From assembly GCF_019929225.1 (NCBI RefSeq), contig NZ_JAHZPA010000001.1:328805-392804 (forward strand): a DNA stretch of 64,000 nt. The letters run 5' to 3'. The position numbers and the translations under genes were made by a program. Shown here one piece after another: positions 52,804 to 63,125 of the stretch. The notes below the pieces were generated by a model that saw nothing but the letters and a program-made list of their open reading frames with translations, searched no databases and was not told the DNA's origin. How positions within the stretch are numbered: the stretch's first letter is position 1; every line of letters starts with the position of its first letter. Origin of the DNA: Streptococcus sanguinis. GTDB taxonomy: Bacteria > Bacillota > Bacilli > Lactobacillales > Streptococcaceae.

Positions 52804-53484
52804 ATGACTTATTTATCAGCTTTTAAATCGGGCAATCTAGTAATCCCGAGTGCCCTTCTTTTACATTTTAAGGACATCTTTGATTCCAGCGATGATTTTT
52901 TGGTTTGGCAGTTTTTCTATCTGCAAAATACGACTTCCTTGGAAGAGCTGGCGCCTAGTCAGATTGCGGAGCATATTGGCAAGACCCTGTCAGAAGTCAA
53001 TCGCTCTATGTCCCATTTGACGGAGAAAGGTCTCTTGCAGTATAAGACCATTGAGCTGAATGGAGAGACAGAGGTTATCTTTGATGCTTCGCCGGCTTTG
53101 GAAAAGCTGGATGAACTGCTGGCAGCCAAAAGTGGTCTGCAGACTGTGGCAAAGGCACCTCAGAATGTCTTGAAAGACTTGGTGGAGACCTTCCAGCAGG
53201 AGCTGGGCCGTCTCTTGACACCCTTTGAAATTGAGGATTTGACTAAGACTGTTCAAGACGACAAAACCAATCCTGACTTGGTCAAGGCTGCCCTTCGTGA
53301 GGCTGTGTTTAATGGCAAGGCCAACTGGAAGTATATTCAGGCTATCTTGCGCAATTGGCGCAAGGAAGGTATCACTACACTTGCTCAGGTAGAAGCCAAA
53401 CGGGAAGAACGTGAAGCAGCTAATCCTCAAAATGTGACAGTTTCAGATGATTTCCTCAATGCCATGAATTTGTGGAAGGACTGA
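52804..53484 (+). CDS. DnaD domain protein
   Basis: The 226-residue protein has an N-terminal winged-helix DnaD region (about 1-100) and a C-terminal DDBH2 domain with the YxxxIxxxW-like KYIQAILRNWRKEGI, which binds DNA in primosome assembly. It follows metA by 8 bases with AGAGGTGA. The role in replication initiation is known for Bacillus DnaD. Confidence 0.88.
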   Translation: MTYLSAFKSGNLVIPSALLLHFKDIFDSSDDFLVWQFFYLQNTTSLEELAPSQIAEHIGKTLSEVNRSMSHLTEKGLLQYKTIELNGETEVIFDASPALEKLDELLAAKSGLQTVAKAPQNVLKDLVETFQQELGRLLTPFEIEDLTKTVQDDKTNPDLVKAALREAVFNGKANWKYIQAILRNWRKEGITTLAQVEAKREEREAANPQNVTVSDDFLNAMNLWKD

Positions 53485-53502
53485 TTTTATTAGATTTATG
53501 GT

Positions 53503-53534
53503 GGCCTGTTTGATATGACAGGCCCTTGGTTTTA
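53503..53534 (+). terminator. Terminator after the DnaD gene
   Basis: GGCCTGT (53503-53509) and ACAGGCC (53518-53524) form a 7-bp stem followed by CTTGGTTTT. The T tract is interrupted, so strength is uncertain. Confidence 0.55.
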
Positions 53535-53551
53535 TAAAAAAGGAGAAAAGT

Positions 53552-54340
53552 ATGACCTATCAATTGCCAAAAGTCTGGTCTGCTGCGGACAGCGACCAAG
53601 GAAAATTTTCAGGTATCAATCAGCCTACTGCAGGCGCACGCTTTGAGCAGAAGCTTCCTGTCGGTAAAGAGCCTTTTCAGCTTTATTCACTTGGGACTCC
53701 TAATGGGGTCAAGGTGACGATTATGCTGGAGGAACTACTGGCAGCGGGTATCACTGAGGCAGCCTATGACCTCTATAAGATCAGCATCATGGATGGCGAC
53801 CAGTTTGGCTCAGATTTTGTGAAACTCAATCCCAACTCCAAGATTCCGGCCTTGTTGGACCAGTCAGCCGATAAGCCGATTCCTGTCTTCGAGTCTGCGA
53901 ATATCCTGCTCTATCTGGCGGAGAAGTTTGGAAAGCTGATTCCGTCAGATTTGGCTGGTCGGACTGAGGTGCTCAACTGGCTCTTCTGGCAGACAGGAGC
54001 GGCGCCCTTCTTGGGGGGCGGATTTGGTCATTTCTTTAACTATGCTCCAGAAAAGCTAGAATATCCTATCAACCGCTTTACGATGGAAGCCAAGCGACAG
54101 CTGGATTTATTGGATAAAGAATTGGCCAAGAAAGCTTATATAGCTGGAGAAGACTACAGTATTGCTGATATTGCTATCTGGTCTTGGTATGGTCAGTTGG
54201 TGCAGGACAAGCTTTATCCAGGCGCAGCTGAGTTCTTGGATGTCACCTCCTACAAACATCTAGTTACTTGGGCGGAGAAGATTGCAGCTCGTCCGGCAGT
54301 CCAGCGCGGTTTAGCTGCCGAGTATCAGGAAATCAAATAA
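53552..54340 (+). CDS. yghU: Glutathione S-transferase family protein, YghU-like
   Basis: The 262-residue protein has an N-terminal extension, then a thioredoxin-fold GST domain (LYSLGTPNGVKVTIMLEEL, NPNSKIPALLD) and an all-helical C-terminal domain ending in RPAVQRGL. YghU proteins show disulfide reductase activity with glutathione. Streptococci often import or make glutathione, so this is plausible. Single gene with terminators on both sides. Confidence 0.88.
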   Translation: MTYQLPKVWSAADSDQGKFSGINQPTAGARFEQKLPVGKEPFQLYSLGTPNGVKVTIMLEELLAAGITEAAYDLYKISIMDGDQFGSDFVKLNPNSKIPALLDQSADKPIPVFESANILLYLAEKFGKLIPSDLAGRTEVLNWLFWQTGAAPFLGGGFGHFFNYAPEKLEYPINRFTMEAKRQLDLLDKELAKKAYIAGEDYSIADIAIWSWYGQLVQDKLYPGAAEFLDVTSYKHLVTWAEKIAARPAVQRGLAAEYQEIK

Positions 54341-54380
54341 AAAAGTGATGGGTAGAACACCCATCATCAAGTGGCGAGAC

Positions 54381-54411
54381 AAAATCAGTTTATCGAAAGG
54401 CTGATTTTTCC
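54381..54411 (+). terminator. Terminator before trmK
   Basis: AAAATCAG (54381-54388) and CTGATTTT (54401-54408) form a perfect 8-bp stem with T following. A second palindrome TGATGGGT and ACCCATCA lies just before it at 54346-54366. A TATACT at 54443-54448 is the likely trmK -10. Confidence 0.65.
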
Positions 54412-54479
54412 TCCGCTGCTTTTTTTATACCCTTAAAAATGATATACTGAATAGAAGAATGTTTAGAAAAGAGTAAGCA

Positions 54480-55169
54480 ATGCAAAAAAAGACTATTTCC
54501 CAACGCTTGGAGCGAGTAGCTGCTTTTGTGCCGGATGGTGCTAAGCTTCTGGATGTTGGGAGCGATCATGCCTATCTGCCTATTTATCTGATTCAGGAGG
54601 GGCGGATTGAGAAGGCTCTGGCTGGAGAAGTGGTAGAGGGGCCTTTTCAATCTGCCCAGAAAAATGTTGCAGAGCATGGGCTGACGAAGCAGATTGAGGT
54701 TCGTCTTGCCAATGGTCTGGCGGCTTTTGAAGCGGTAGATCAGATTGACACCATCGTTATGGCTGGCATGGGTGGTCGCTTGATTTCAGAGATTTTGGAA
54801 AATGGCAGAGCTAAGCTTGGGTCTATTTCCCGCTTGATTTTGCAGCCCAATAACCGAGAGGATGAGCTTCGCAGCTGGCTGGTATCTAACGGCTTTCGCT
54901 TGCTGGCTGAGGATGTCCTAGAAGAGGCGGGGAAGTTTTACGAAATCCTAGTAGCAGAAGCTGGGCAGCAAACTTTGACAGAGCAAGAAAAGCGTTTCGG
55001 ACCTTTTCTGATGAAGCAACAGTCACCTGCTTTTCAGCTAAGATGGCAGAAAGAACTGAAAAAACTCGAAGAAGCACTGGCTCGTATCCCAGAAAAAAAT
55101 GAGTTAGAACGCTTTGCTATGTCCCAAAAAATCGAAAGTATCAAGGAGGTGCTCCATGCTAGCAAGTAA
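54480..55169 (+). CDS. trmK: tRNA (adenine(22)-N(1))-methyltransferase
   Basis: TrmK methylates N1 of A22 in bacterial tRNA. The 229-residue protein has the SAM motif [15 protein letters not shown] near residue 21, [13 protein letters not shown] and [11 protein letters not shown]. The C-terminal part is a helical coiled-coil. It overlaps the following Nif3-like gene by 14 bases. Confidence 0.93.
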   Translation: MQKKTISQRLERVAAFVPDGAKLLDVGSDHAYLPIYLIQEGRIEKALAGEVVEGPFQSAQKNVAEHGLTKQIEVRLANGLAAFEAVDQIDTIVMAGMGGRLISEILENGRAKLGSISRLILQPNNREDELRSWLVSNGFRLLAEDVLEEAGKFYEILVAEAGQQTLTEQEKRFGPFLMKQQSPAFQLRWQKELKKLEEALARIPEKNELERFAMSQKIESIKEVLHASK

Positions 55170-55953
55170 AATCATCGCCCGTTATGAAGCTTACTGCCCG
55201 AAAGAGCTGTCCATGGAGGGCGACATTTCAGGCCTGCAAATCGGGACTTTGGATAAGGAAGTGGACAAGGTTCTAGTGGCGCTGGATATTCGTGAGCAGA
55301 CGGTGGCGGAGGCTATTGAGGCAGGTGCTGGACTGATTATTGTTAAGCATGCGCCTATCTTTCGCCCGCTTAAGGACCTAGTGGCGGATAAGGCGCAAAA
55401 TCAAATGATTTTAGACCTCATCAAGCATGATATTGCTGTCTATGTCAGCCATACCAATATTGATGTCGTGGAAGACGGGCTAAATGACTGGTTCTGTCAG
55501 CTTTTAGAGATTGAGGAGACAAGTTTTCTCAGTCAGACGGGGCCAGATCACGGTATTGGTCGCGTGGGGAAGATTGCTCCTCAGACCTTTGGGGACTTTG
55601 CGGCTAAGGTCAAGGCAAGTTTTGGACTAGATAGTTTGCGTATGGTCACTTATGAAGAAGCAGACCTCGAACGCGTTATTGAGCGTGTGGCTATCTGTGG
55701 TGGCAGCGGTCAGTCCTTTTATCAAGAGGCCATTGCCAAGGGAGCGCAGGTCTACATAACAGGTGATATTTACTATCATACTGCCCAGGAAATGCTGACA
55801 GAAGGTCTTTTGGCGCTGGATCCTGGACACCATATTGAGGTTCTTTTTACGGAAAAATTGAAAGCAAAGCTTGATTCTTGGAAGGCAGAAGAGGGCTGGG
55901 AGATTGAGATTCTGGCTAGTCAGGCTTCGACCAATCCTTTCCGACATATTTGA
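55156..55953 (+). CDS. Nif3-like dinuclear metal center protein
   Basis: The 265-residue protein has the Nif3/YqfO metal-binding histidines in [14 protein letters not shown] and YVSHTNIDV, and the later [10 protein letters not shown]. The family is sometimes called GTP cyclohydrolase type 1-like, but its real function is uncertain. AAGGAGGTG is placed correctly for ATG 55156, so the start at 55114 is rejected. The trmK-Nif3 pairing is conserved in Gram-positive bacteria. Confidence 0.88.
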   Translation: MLASKIIARYEAYCPKELSMEGDISGLQIGTLDKEVDKVLVALDIREQTVAEAIEAGAGLIIVKHAPIFRPLKDLVADKAQNQMILDLIKHDIAVYVSHTNIDVVEDGLNDWFCQLLEIEETSFLSQTGPDHGIGRVGKIAPQTFGDFAAKVKASFGLDSLRMVTYEEADLERVIERVAICGGSGQSFYQEAIAKGAQVYITGDIYYHTAQEMLTEGLLALDPGHHIEVLFTEKLKAKLDSWKAEEGWEIEILASQASTNPFRHI

Positions 55954-55964
55954 GAGGAAGCGAT

Positions 55965-57059
55965 ATGAAAAGAGTAGCAGTGATTGGAGCTGGGATTGTC
56001 GGCTCAACAGCAGCTTATTATCTGTCCAAATCCCCAGATGTGGAGGTGACTGTCTTTGATGACGGCAAGGGGCAGGCAACCAAGGCAGCTGCAGGCATTA
56101 TCAGTCCTTGGTTTTCCAAGCGTCGCAACAAGGCTTGGTACAGGATGGCGCGTCTGGGCGCTGATTTTTATCAAGACTTGATTGCGGAACTGAAATCGGC
56201 TGGAATCAAGACAGACTTTTACCAACAGACAGGTGTTTATCTGCTGAAAAAGGATGAGAGCAAGCTGCAGGAGCTTTATGATTTGGCTGCTAATCGTCGA
56301 GAAGAGTCGCCTCTAATTGGGGAGGTGAGTCTTCTCAGTCGTCAGGAAGCCTGGGAGAAATTTCCAGACTTACAAGGATTTGAGCGGCTTCTCTATGCTT
56401 CCGGCGGGGCCCGGGTGGAGGGAGCACTCTTGACGAAGACGCTTCTGAAAGCCAGCAAGGCAGAGTTGGTTGAGAAAAAGGTAAGTCTGATAGTGGAAGG
56501 GGAGGAACTTCTGGTTGATGGTTGTAACTTTGACTGTGTTGTCTTGGCTGTGGGAGCTTGGCTAGGAGAAATCTTGCAGCCACTGGGCTATAAGACAGAT
56601 GTTCGGCCGCAAAAGGGACAGCTACGTGATTTCAAGCTGGCTGAAAAGACGGATGACTACCCAGTTGTTATGCCTGAGGGCGAGCTGGATATCATTCCCT
56701 TTCTGGCAGGCAAGGTCAGCGTCGGTGCCAGTCATGAAAATGATCAGGGCTTTGATTTGACGGTAGATAAGAAAGTGCTGAATCAGTTGCAGCAAGAAGC
56801 GGAAACTTACTTGCAGAGGTTAGCTACTGCAGAGATTTTAGGTGAGCGCGTGGGAACACGGGCTTATACCAGCGACTTTGCACCTTTCTTTGGAGCTGTT
56901 CCAGACTTACCGCATGTCTACGCTGCCAGCGGATTAGGCTCTTCTGGTCTGACAACTGGCCCGCTTATCGGACGCCAATTGGCCCAGATGGCTCTAGGAG
57001 AAGCGGGGCTGCTGAATCCAGCTGACTATCCTATTGAGCGGTATGTGAAGAAGGTTTGA
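55965..57059 (+). CDS. FAD-dependent oxidoreductase, DAO family
   Basis: The 364-residue protein has the N-terminal FAD motif VIGAGIVGSTAAYYLS, TKAAAGIISPW and the C-terminal AASGLGSSGLTTGPLIG. It belongs to the glycine/D-amino acid oxidase fold. The substrate is unknown. The start at 55965 follows GAGAGGAAG and is 11 bases after the Nif3-like gene. It seems to end the trmK operon. Confidence 0.88.
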   Translation: MKRVAVIGAGIVGSTAAYYLSKSPDVEVTVFDDGKGQATKAAAGIISPWFSKRRNKAWYRMARLGADFYQDLIAELKSAGIKTDFYQQTGVYLLKKDESKLQELYDLAANRREESPLIGEVSLLSRQEAWEKFPDLQGFERLLYASGGARVEGALLTKTLLKASKAELVEKKVSLIVEGEELLVDGCNFDCVVLAVGAWLGEILQPLGYKTDVRPQKGQLRDFKLAEKTDDYPVVMPEGELDIIPFLAGKVSVGASHENDQGFDLTVDKKVLNQLQQEAETYLQRLATAEILGERVGTRAYTSDFAPFFGAVPDLPHVYAASGLGSSGLTTGPLIGRQLAQMALGEAGLLNPADYPIERYVKKV

Positions 57060-57060
57060 T

Positions 57061-57571
57061 ATGGCAGAAACCATTTTGAATTGGGTCAATATTTGTGTGA
57101 AAAAAGATGATGAAATTTTACTGCTTAATCGCAAGCATGATAACTTTAAAGGGTGGATACAACCAGGTGGCTTCACCAGTCTGGGGATAGAAAAAGCTTA
57201 GATTTTTACCTTCGTAAGAGTTTCCAGAATCTTTTTTCGAAGCTGCAAGGCGCGAATTAAAAGAAGAAACAGGGCTGACTGCTCTAAACTTGGAATTGAA
57301 GGGGATTTCAGGCTTCACTAATCCGAGTAAAAAAGAACGGTATGTGTATTACGATTTTCTTTGTACTGCCTTTGAGGGGCAAGTTAGGGGAAACGCTCAT
57401 GAAGGGGAGCCAAAATGGTGGAAGATTTCGGAACTTGGCCAAATAGATATGCAGGACGACATACGTGAACGTTTGCCTCTCTACTGGCGGAAAGGCTCTT
57501 TCGAGCGGATTCATTACTGGAATGAGGAAGAGCACTGTATAGGGGAAACCAAGACGATTTTGTATGATTGA
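57061..57571 (+). pseudogene. NUDIX hydrolase disrupted by about 40 extra bases
   Basis: From ATG 57061 the frame reads MAETILNWVNICVKKDDEI and KGWIQPGG and then hits TAG at 57199-57201. The rest of the NUDIX box, EFPESFFEAARRELKEETGL, is in another frame from 57218. Normal spacing would need only about two codons between GG and EFPES, but 46 bases lie there. The net gain of about 40 bases explains the frame shift. The box itself (E, RE, EE, G) is otherwise intact, so the damage looks recent. Confidence 0.85.
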
Positions 57572-57593
57572 TTTCAGAGGATAAGGAGAAGTT

Positions 57594-58418
57594 ATGGACT
57601 GGTTACGATCGCAGCCTGTAGTTATGCAGGCATTCTTGGCTGGGCTTTTTACATGGGGGTGTACTATTGTAGGCTCAGCTGTTGTATTTTTCTTTAAAAA
57701 GGTCAGCCGTAAGCTGCTGGATATTATGATGGGATTTGCGGCAGGGGTCATGATTGCGGCTTCCTTTTGGTCGCTTCTGGCGCCGTCGATTGAATATGCG
57801 CAAAGTTCTTATGGCAAGCTGTCCTGGCTGCCTGCAGCGATTGGTTTTTTAGTGGGAGGTTTTTTCCTGCGGCTGATTGATGCGGTAGTGCCTCACTTGC
57901 ACTTGAGCAAGGATATTTCGGAGGCTGAGAGTGTTTCTGAGCATAGCCGAAAGAAGCTGTCCAAGACAGCCCTGCTCTTTTTAGCCATTACCATTCACAA
58001 TTTTCCAGAAGGTTTGGCAGTCGGAGTAGCCTTTGGTGCTTTGGCCGCCAATCCTAGTCCAGAAGCCTTTGTCGGCGCGATTGGCCTAGCATTGGGAATT
58101 GGCCTGCAAAACGTCCCAGAAGGAGCGGCTCTATCCATTCCGATTCGGACGGACGGCAAGTCTCGGCTTAAAGCCTTTTACTGGGGTTCTATGTCCGCGA
58201 TTGTAGAGCCAATCGGGGCTGTTCTGGGGGCAGTTGCTGTTATGGCCATGACGGCTATTCTGCCCTATGCCCTATCCTTTGCAGCAGGCGCCATGATTTT
58301 CGTGGTGGTAGAGGAGCTGATACCGGATTCGCAGACCAATGGCAATACTGATGTGGCGACTTTAGGTCTCATGGTGGGCTTTGTTCTCATGATGGTCTTG
58401 GATGTGGCTTTGGGCTGA
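57594..58418 (+). CDS. ZIP family metal transporter
   Basis: The 274-residue protein has about eight membrane segments and the ZIP metal-binding helices HNFPEGLAVGVAFG and NVPEGAALSIPIR. A variable histidine-containing loop (HLHLSKD) lies between segments three and four. It should import zinc or another divalent metal, as in the ZupT/GufA branch. It starts at ATG after AAGGAG. Confidence 0.92.
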   Translation: MDWLRSQPVVMQAFLAGLFTWGCTIVGSAVVFFFKKVSRKLLDIMMGFAAGVMIAASFWSLLAPSIEYAQSSYGKLSWLPAAIGFLVGGFFLRLIDAVVPHLHLSKDISEAESVSEHSRKKLSKTALLFLAITIHNFPEGLAVGVAFGALAANPSPEAFVGAIGLALGIGLQNVPEGAALSIPIRTDGKSRLKAFYWGSMSAIVEPIGAVLGAVAVMAMTAILPYALSFAAGAMIFVVVEELIPDSQTNGNTDVATLGLMVGFVLMMVLDVALG

Positions 58419-58433
58419 TGCCAACTTGGAATC

Positions 58434-58470
58434 AAAGAGCGGAAGAAAGCGGAATTTCCGCTCTTTTTCT
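58434..58470 (+). terminator. Terminator after the ZIP gene
   Basis: AAAGAGCGGAA (58434-58444) and TTCCGCTCTTT (58456-58466) form a perfect 11-bp stem followed by TTCTTTT. Confidence 0.9.
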
Positions 58471-58493
58471 TTTATTTAAGGGTAGTGAAAAGG

Positions 58494-58522
58494 ATGACAT
58501 CCGCTTTCAAAAATGGTAAAAT
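58494..58522 (+). promoter_or_regulatory. Promoter of rmlA-rmlC
   Basis: ATGACA (58494-58499) and TAAAAT (58517-58522) are 17 bases apart, 31 bases before the rmlA start. Confidence 0.7.
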
Positions 58523-58552
58523 AAAGGGAATACATTAAGAGAGGAAACTCAT

Positions 58553-59422
58553 ATGAAAGGTATTATTCTTGCAGGTGGATCTGGGACTCGCTTATATCCA
58601 TTGACCCGCGCTGCGTCAAAACAGCTCATGCCGGTTTATGACAAACCCATGATTTATTATCCACTGTCAACTCTTATGCTGGCTGGTATCAAGGACATCT
58701 TGATTATCTCCACTCCAACGGATCTGCCTCGTTTTGAGGATCTGCTGGGTGATGGCTCTGAGTTTGGTATCAAGCTCTCTTATGCTGAGCAGCCAAGTCC
58801 GGACGGGCTGGCACAAGCCTTTATCATTGGGGCTGATTTTATTGGAGATGACCGCGTGGCGCTGATTCTTGGGGATAATATTTACCATGGACCAGGTTTG
58901 AGTAAAATGCTCCAAAATGCTGCGGCTAAGGAAAAAGGGGCAACGGTTTTTGGCTACCATGTTAAGGATCCAGAACGCTTTGGTGTTGTAGAATTTGATG
59001 AAAATATGAATGCTATCTCCATTGAAGAAAAACCGGAACAACCGCGCTCTAACTATGCAGTAACAGGACTGTATTTCTATGATAACGATGTTGTAGAGAT
59101 TGCCAAGAATATTAAGCCAAGTCCTCGCGGAGAACTGGAAATCACTGACGTTAACAAGGCTTACTTGGAACGTGGCGATTTGTCTGTTGAGCTTATGGGA
59201 CGTGGTTTTGCCTGGTTGGATACAGGTACCCACGAAAGTCTCTTAGAAGCCGCTCAATATATCGAAACAGTTCAGCGTATGCAGAATGTTCAGGTGGCAA
59301 ATCTGGAAGAAATTGCTTACCGCATGGGCTATATCACTAAAGAGCAAGTGCATGAATTGGCGCAGCCATTGAAAAAGAATGAATACGGCCACTATCTCTT
59401 GCGCTTGATTGGAGAAGAATAA
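58553..59422 (+). CDS. rmlA: Glucose-1-phosphate thymidylyltransferase
   Basis: RmlA makes dTDP-glucose, the first step to dTDP-L-rhamnose used in rhamnose-containing wall polysaccharides of streptococci. The 289-residue protein has the nucleotide motif [20 protein letters not shown] at 8-27, [11 protein letters not shown] and [13 protein letters not shown]. It starts a compact rmlA-rmlC pair, with rmlB 240 bases further on. Confidence 0.97.
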   Translation: MKGIILAGGSGTRLYPLTRAASKQLMPVYDKPMIYYPLSTLMLAGIKDILIISTPTDLPRFEDLLGDGSEFGIKLSYAEQPSPDGLAQAFIIGADFIGDDRVALILGDNIYHGPGLSKMLQNAAAKEKGATVFGYHVKDPERFGVVEFDENMNAISIEEKPEQPRSNYAVTGLYFYDNDVVEIAKNIKPSPRGELEITDVNKAYLERGDLSVELMGRGFAWLDTGTHESLLEAAQYIETVQRMQNVQVANLEEIAYRMGYITKEQVHELAQPLKKNEYGHYLLRLIGEE

Positions 59423-59426
59423 GAAG

Positions 59427-60020
59427 ATGACGGAACAATTTTTTGATAAGGAATTAGCAGTGCGTGAGGTCCCTGGAATTCCAGGAATGCTGGAGTTTGA
59501 TATCCCTGTACGCGGGGACAACCGAGGCTGGTTTAAGGAGAATTTCCAAAAGGAAAAAATGCTGCCACTAGGCTTTCCTGAAAGCTTCTTTGCAGAAGGA
59601 AAACTGCAAAATAATGTCAGCTTTTCTCGTAAAAATGTCCTGCGTGGCCTTCATGCTGAACCATGGGACAAGTACATCTCTGTTGCAGATGACGGTAAGG
59701 TGCTGGGAACTTGGGTAGACCTGCGTGAAGGCGAGACCTTTGGCAATACCTACCAGACAGTAATTGATGCCAGCAAGGGAATTTTTGTGCCACGTGGTGT
59801 AGCCAACGGCTTCCAAGTCCTTTCTGACACGGTTTCGTATAGCTATCTGGTGAATGACTATTGGGCTTTGGAACTCAAACCGAAGTATGCCTTTGTTAAC
59901 TATGCAGACCCGGCTCTGGGAATCCAGTGGGAAAACCTAGAAGCAGCAGAAGTCTCAGAAGCAGACAAGAACCATCCATTACTTAAGGATGTCAAACCTC
60001 TAAGAAAAGAAGATTTGTAA
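59427..60020 (+). CDS. rmlC: dTDP-4-dehydrorhamnose 3,5-epimerase
   Basis: RmlC epimerises C3 and C5 of dTDP-4-keto-6-deoxyglucose. The 197-residue cupin has VLRGLHAEPWDKYISVADDG with the catalytic histidine, and DYWALELKPKYAFVNYADP. I start at ATG 59427 after GGAGAAG; the earlier in-frame ATG at 59409 lies inside rmlA. The sequence resembles the streptococcal type used in rhamnan synthesis. Confidence 0.94.
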   Translation: MTEQFFDKELAVREVPGIPGMLEFDIPVRGDNRGWFKENFQKEKMLPLGFPESFFAEGKLQNNVSFSRKNVLRGLHAEPWDKYISVADDGKVLGTWVDLREGETFGNTYQTVIDASKGIFVPRGVANGFQVLSDTVSYSYLVNDYWALELKPKYAFVNYADPALGIQWENLEAAEVSEADKNHPLLKDVKPLRKEDL

Positions 60021-60124
60021 GAAGAATTCTTTTCTGATTCATTAATTGATACTGAAATATATAATTAAGCTCAGCTCCTATCCGAGCAAAGCGAGTGGAA
60101 GAAATGATTGCCGCTGTAGTGTAA

Positions 60125-60158
60125 GTCATGTAACAAATTATTTAGTTTGTTACATGAC
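60125..60158. repeat. Perfect 13-bp inverted repeat between rmlC and rmlB
   Basis: GTCATGTAACAAA (60125-60137) and TTTGTTACATGAC (60146-60158) are exact inverted copies around an 8-base loop. No T tract follows at once, though GGGATTTTTG comes soon after. Confidence 0.75.
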
Positions 60159-60163
60159 AGGGG

Positions 60164-60189
60164 ATTTTTGAGACATTAGGCTCAAAAAT
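60164..60189. repeat. Second perfect inverted repeat between rmlC and rmlB
   Basis: ATTTTTGAG (60164-60172) and CTCAAAAAT (60181-60189) are exact inverted copies around an 8-base loop, 5 bases after the first hairpin. The rest of the 240-base spacer (60021-60260) holds no gene that I can see. Confidence 0.65.
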
Positions 60190-60251
60190 AAGCAATGAAA
60201 CCGGAGGTTTGCTTGCGTCCCTACCACTTAAGGCAATTATAAAAAAGTTAA

Positions 60252-61307
<1,056 letters not shown>

Positions 61308-61357
61308 GGATAGGCTATCTATGATGAGCCTTGTAAAAATGGCGCTATGTGATTGAG

Positions 61358-61386
61358 AGGCTGGGATTATCTGTCCCAGCCTTTTC
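61358..61386 (+). terminator. Terminator after rmlB
   Basis: AGGCTGGGA (61358-61366) and TCCCAGCCT (61374-61382) form a perfect 9-bp stem followed by TTTC. It lies 50 bases after rmlB. Confidence 0.8.
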
Positions 61387-61510
61387 TCACAGGATTGTTA
61401 GCTTTTTAATATGTTTGTTACAGAAAATTATGCAAAAATAGTGTAAAATAAGATAAATCCTTTCTGTGTTTTTAGTTAGAGGGATTTTCTCAAATTAAAG
61501 GAATACAAAC

Positions 61511-62110
61511 ATGAAAATGGTAAAAAGAGTAGTGGGAATTGCTTTGGTGCTGTTGCTTGCGGCGGTGCTGTTTCTGGTTCCTGCATCTGTTAATCAAAAT
61601 GAACAATTAAAAAATGTTCAAGGCAGTGCTTCCTGGATGAGTATTATTGAGCCGGCTTTGAGCAATGCCAATGTGACGGCTCAGGGAGTCAGCACGGAAG
61701 TTTCTCTCAATAGCGTCCAGCTTAATCAGGTGCTCAAGTCTTCTTTGACTGACTCTGAGAATCAGGAGCTACTGAATAGTGTTTACAGCATTGAAGGCAA
61801 TAAGCTGCGCATCCAGTATCCAGTCAAGCTTCTCTTTATTGACAGTAAGCTGGACCTAGAGGTGGATGTGACGGTGAGGGATAATGTCTTACACATCACA
61901 ATCGATAGTGCTAAGCTGGGCTCTCTTCCTATCCCTAAATCTTGGGTGACAGGCATGCTGAAGCAACAAATGCAGGCCTCTAATTCATCTATCACAACGG
62001 AGGGAGATAGTTTCCTTCTAGCTCTGCCGCAGAGTCAATTCAGCATTAACAAGATCAGCTTCCAGAACGGTGCTGCTAAAATCCAGTTCAGCATGGGTTA
62101 TGGAATCTAA
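61511..62110 (+). CDS. Membrane-anchored protein of unknown function
   Basis: The 199-residue protein has one N-terminal hydrophobic segment (about 7-25) and an extracellular beta-rich region with LGSLPIPKSWVTGMLKQQMQ. This weakly resembles the YpmS/DUF2140 family, but I cannot confirm it. It begins after AAAGGAAT at an ATG and is a single gene between two terminators. Confidence 0.65.
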   Translation: MKMVKRVVGIALVLLLAAVLFLVPASVNQNEQLKNVQGSASWMSIIEPALSNANVTAQGVSTEVSLNSVQLNQVLKSSLTDSENQELLNSVYSIEGNKLRIQYPVKLLFIDSKLDLEVDVTVRDNVLHITIDSAKLGSLPIPKSWVTGMLKQQMQASNSSITTEGDSFLLALPQSQFSINKISFQNGAAKIQFSMGYGI

Positions 62111-62117
62111 AAAAGAA

Positions 62118-62165
62118 AACTTCATTTGAGGAGGAGTCCTTCCGAATCAAATGGAGTTTTTATAC
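62118..62165 (+). terminator. Terminator after the membrane-anchored protein
   Basis: AACTTCATTTGA pairs with TCAAATGGAGTT (one wobble), with a loop that can itself pair (GGAGGA and TCCTTCC), followed by a T run. Confidence 0.7.
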
Positions 62166-62200
62166 TATTATTTGAGTAATGTCATTGTGAGGGAGAAAAG

Positions 62201-63061
62201 ATGCCTATTCCTAATATCCAGCAAGAGGAGCTGATTGTTATTGATGACAATCTGCGTTTGCGGGCCTATGATGGCCAGTTTGAGTTAGCCTTAGATTGGT
62301 ACCAAGATCCAGATACGATTTATATGATTGATGGCAGAAGAGACCCCTATCCGTCGGAGCGAGTTCAAAGAATGTATGAATATCTTGCTAGGCAAGGTGA
62401 AGTGTATTTTATTGAGGTTTGGGAGACGGAGTGCTGGCTGGCCATTGGGGATGTGACCTTTTGGCAAGATGATTTGCCTATTGTCATTGGAAATGCGGAC
62501 TACCGTAGGAAAGGAGTTGGCAAGAAAGTTCTTTCTGCTTTGATACAGCGCGCACGCAATCTAGGCTATCAGAAACTAACAGTTCAAGAAATTTATGATT
62601 TCAATCAGCCCTCTTGCAGTCTATTTGAGTCGCTTGGTTTCTATCCAACTCATGCTAGGGAGAGAGGTAGGTCCTATACACTTGATTTGACCTTGCCCAT
62701 AGCGCAGATCCAGCCCAGTCAGTTCTACCTTTCACGGGAAAAGCTGGACAGGATTAGCATTGATTTTGACCAACAAGAACTTGAAGCTTTACCTGTCAAG
62801 TGCATGGATGGAAAAGTTTTCTTTACTGATGGACATAGCAGAGCCTTTAAGGCATATCAGGCTGGCCTCTCTCATATCCCCATCTATTATGATAGGGATG
62901 AGCTTAACTGGGATTTTTATCAATACTGTGTTCAGGCTTGTCAAGAAAGAGGCATCTTCTCGATAGCTGATTTACAGAACCGCATCTTGTCCAAGGAAGA
63001 TTATCAGACCAAATGGCTTGATTGGTGTAAAAGAGAAGCTAGAAAATTTGATAAGAGCTGA
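62201..63061 (+). CDS. GNAT acetyltransferase fused to a ParB-like domain
   Basis: The 286-residue protein has two parts. Residues 1-165 are a GNAT domain with the acetyl-CoA loop YRRKGVGKKVL (101-111) and PSCSLFESLGF near 137-147. Residues 170-286 start with a linker and hold CMDGKVFFTDGHSRAFKAYQ (201-220), where DGHSRA is like the DGHHR motif of ParB-type proteins. It ends in a conserved-looking helical tail. The fusion may acetylate a target found by the second domain; function unknown. Start ATG follows GGGAGAAAAG. Confidence 0.75.
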   Translation: MPIPNIQQEELIVIDDNLRLRAYDGQFELALDWYQDPDTIYMIDGRRDPYPSERVQRMYEYLARQGEVYFIEVWETECWLAIGDVTFWQDDLPIVIGNADYRRKGVGKKVLSALIQRARNLGYQKLTVQEIYDFNQPSCSLFESLGFYPTHARERGRSYTLDLTLPIAQIQPSQFYLSREKLDRISIDFDQQELEALPVKCMDGKVFFTDGHSRAFKAYQAGLSHIPIYYDRDELNWDFYQYCVQACQERGIFSIADLQNRILSKEDYQTKWLDWCKREARKFDKS

Positions 63062-63077
63062 TATCGCGAAGCTCTTG

Positions 63078-63086
63078 TGTTATAAT
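63078..63086 (+). promoter_or_regulatory. Extended -10 promoter of cutC
   Basis: TG, one base and TATAAT (63078-63086) is a perfect extended -10. The -35 position reads CTGATA, which is weak. It is 40 bases before the cutC start. Confidence 0.6.
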
Positions 63087-63125
63087 AGATAGAGGGAATC
63101 AATATATTAAATCAGAGGTGAGATG

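Noticed and set aside
58667..59233. 188-codon minus-strand frame opposite rmlA
   Set aside because: Antisense shadow; rmlA is certain.
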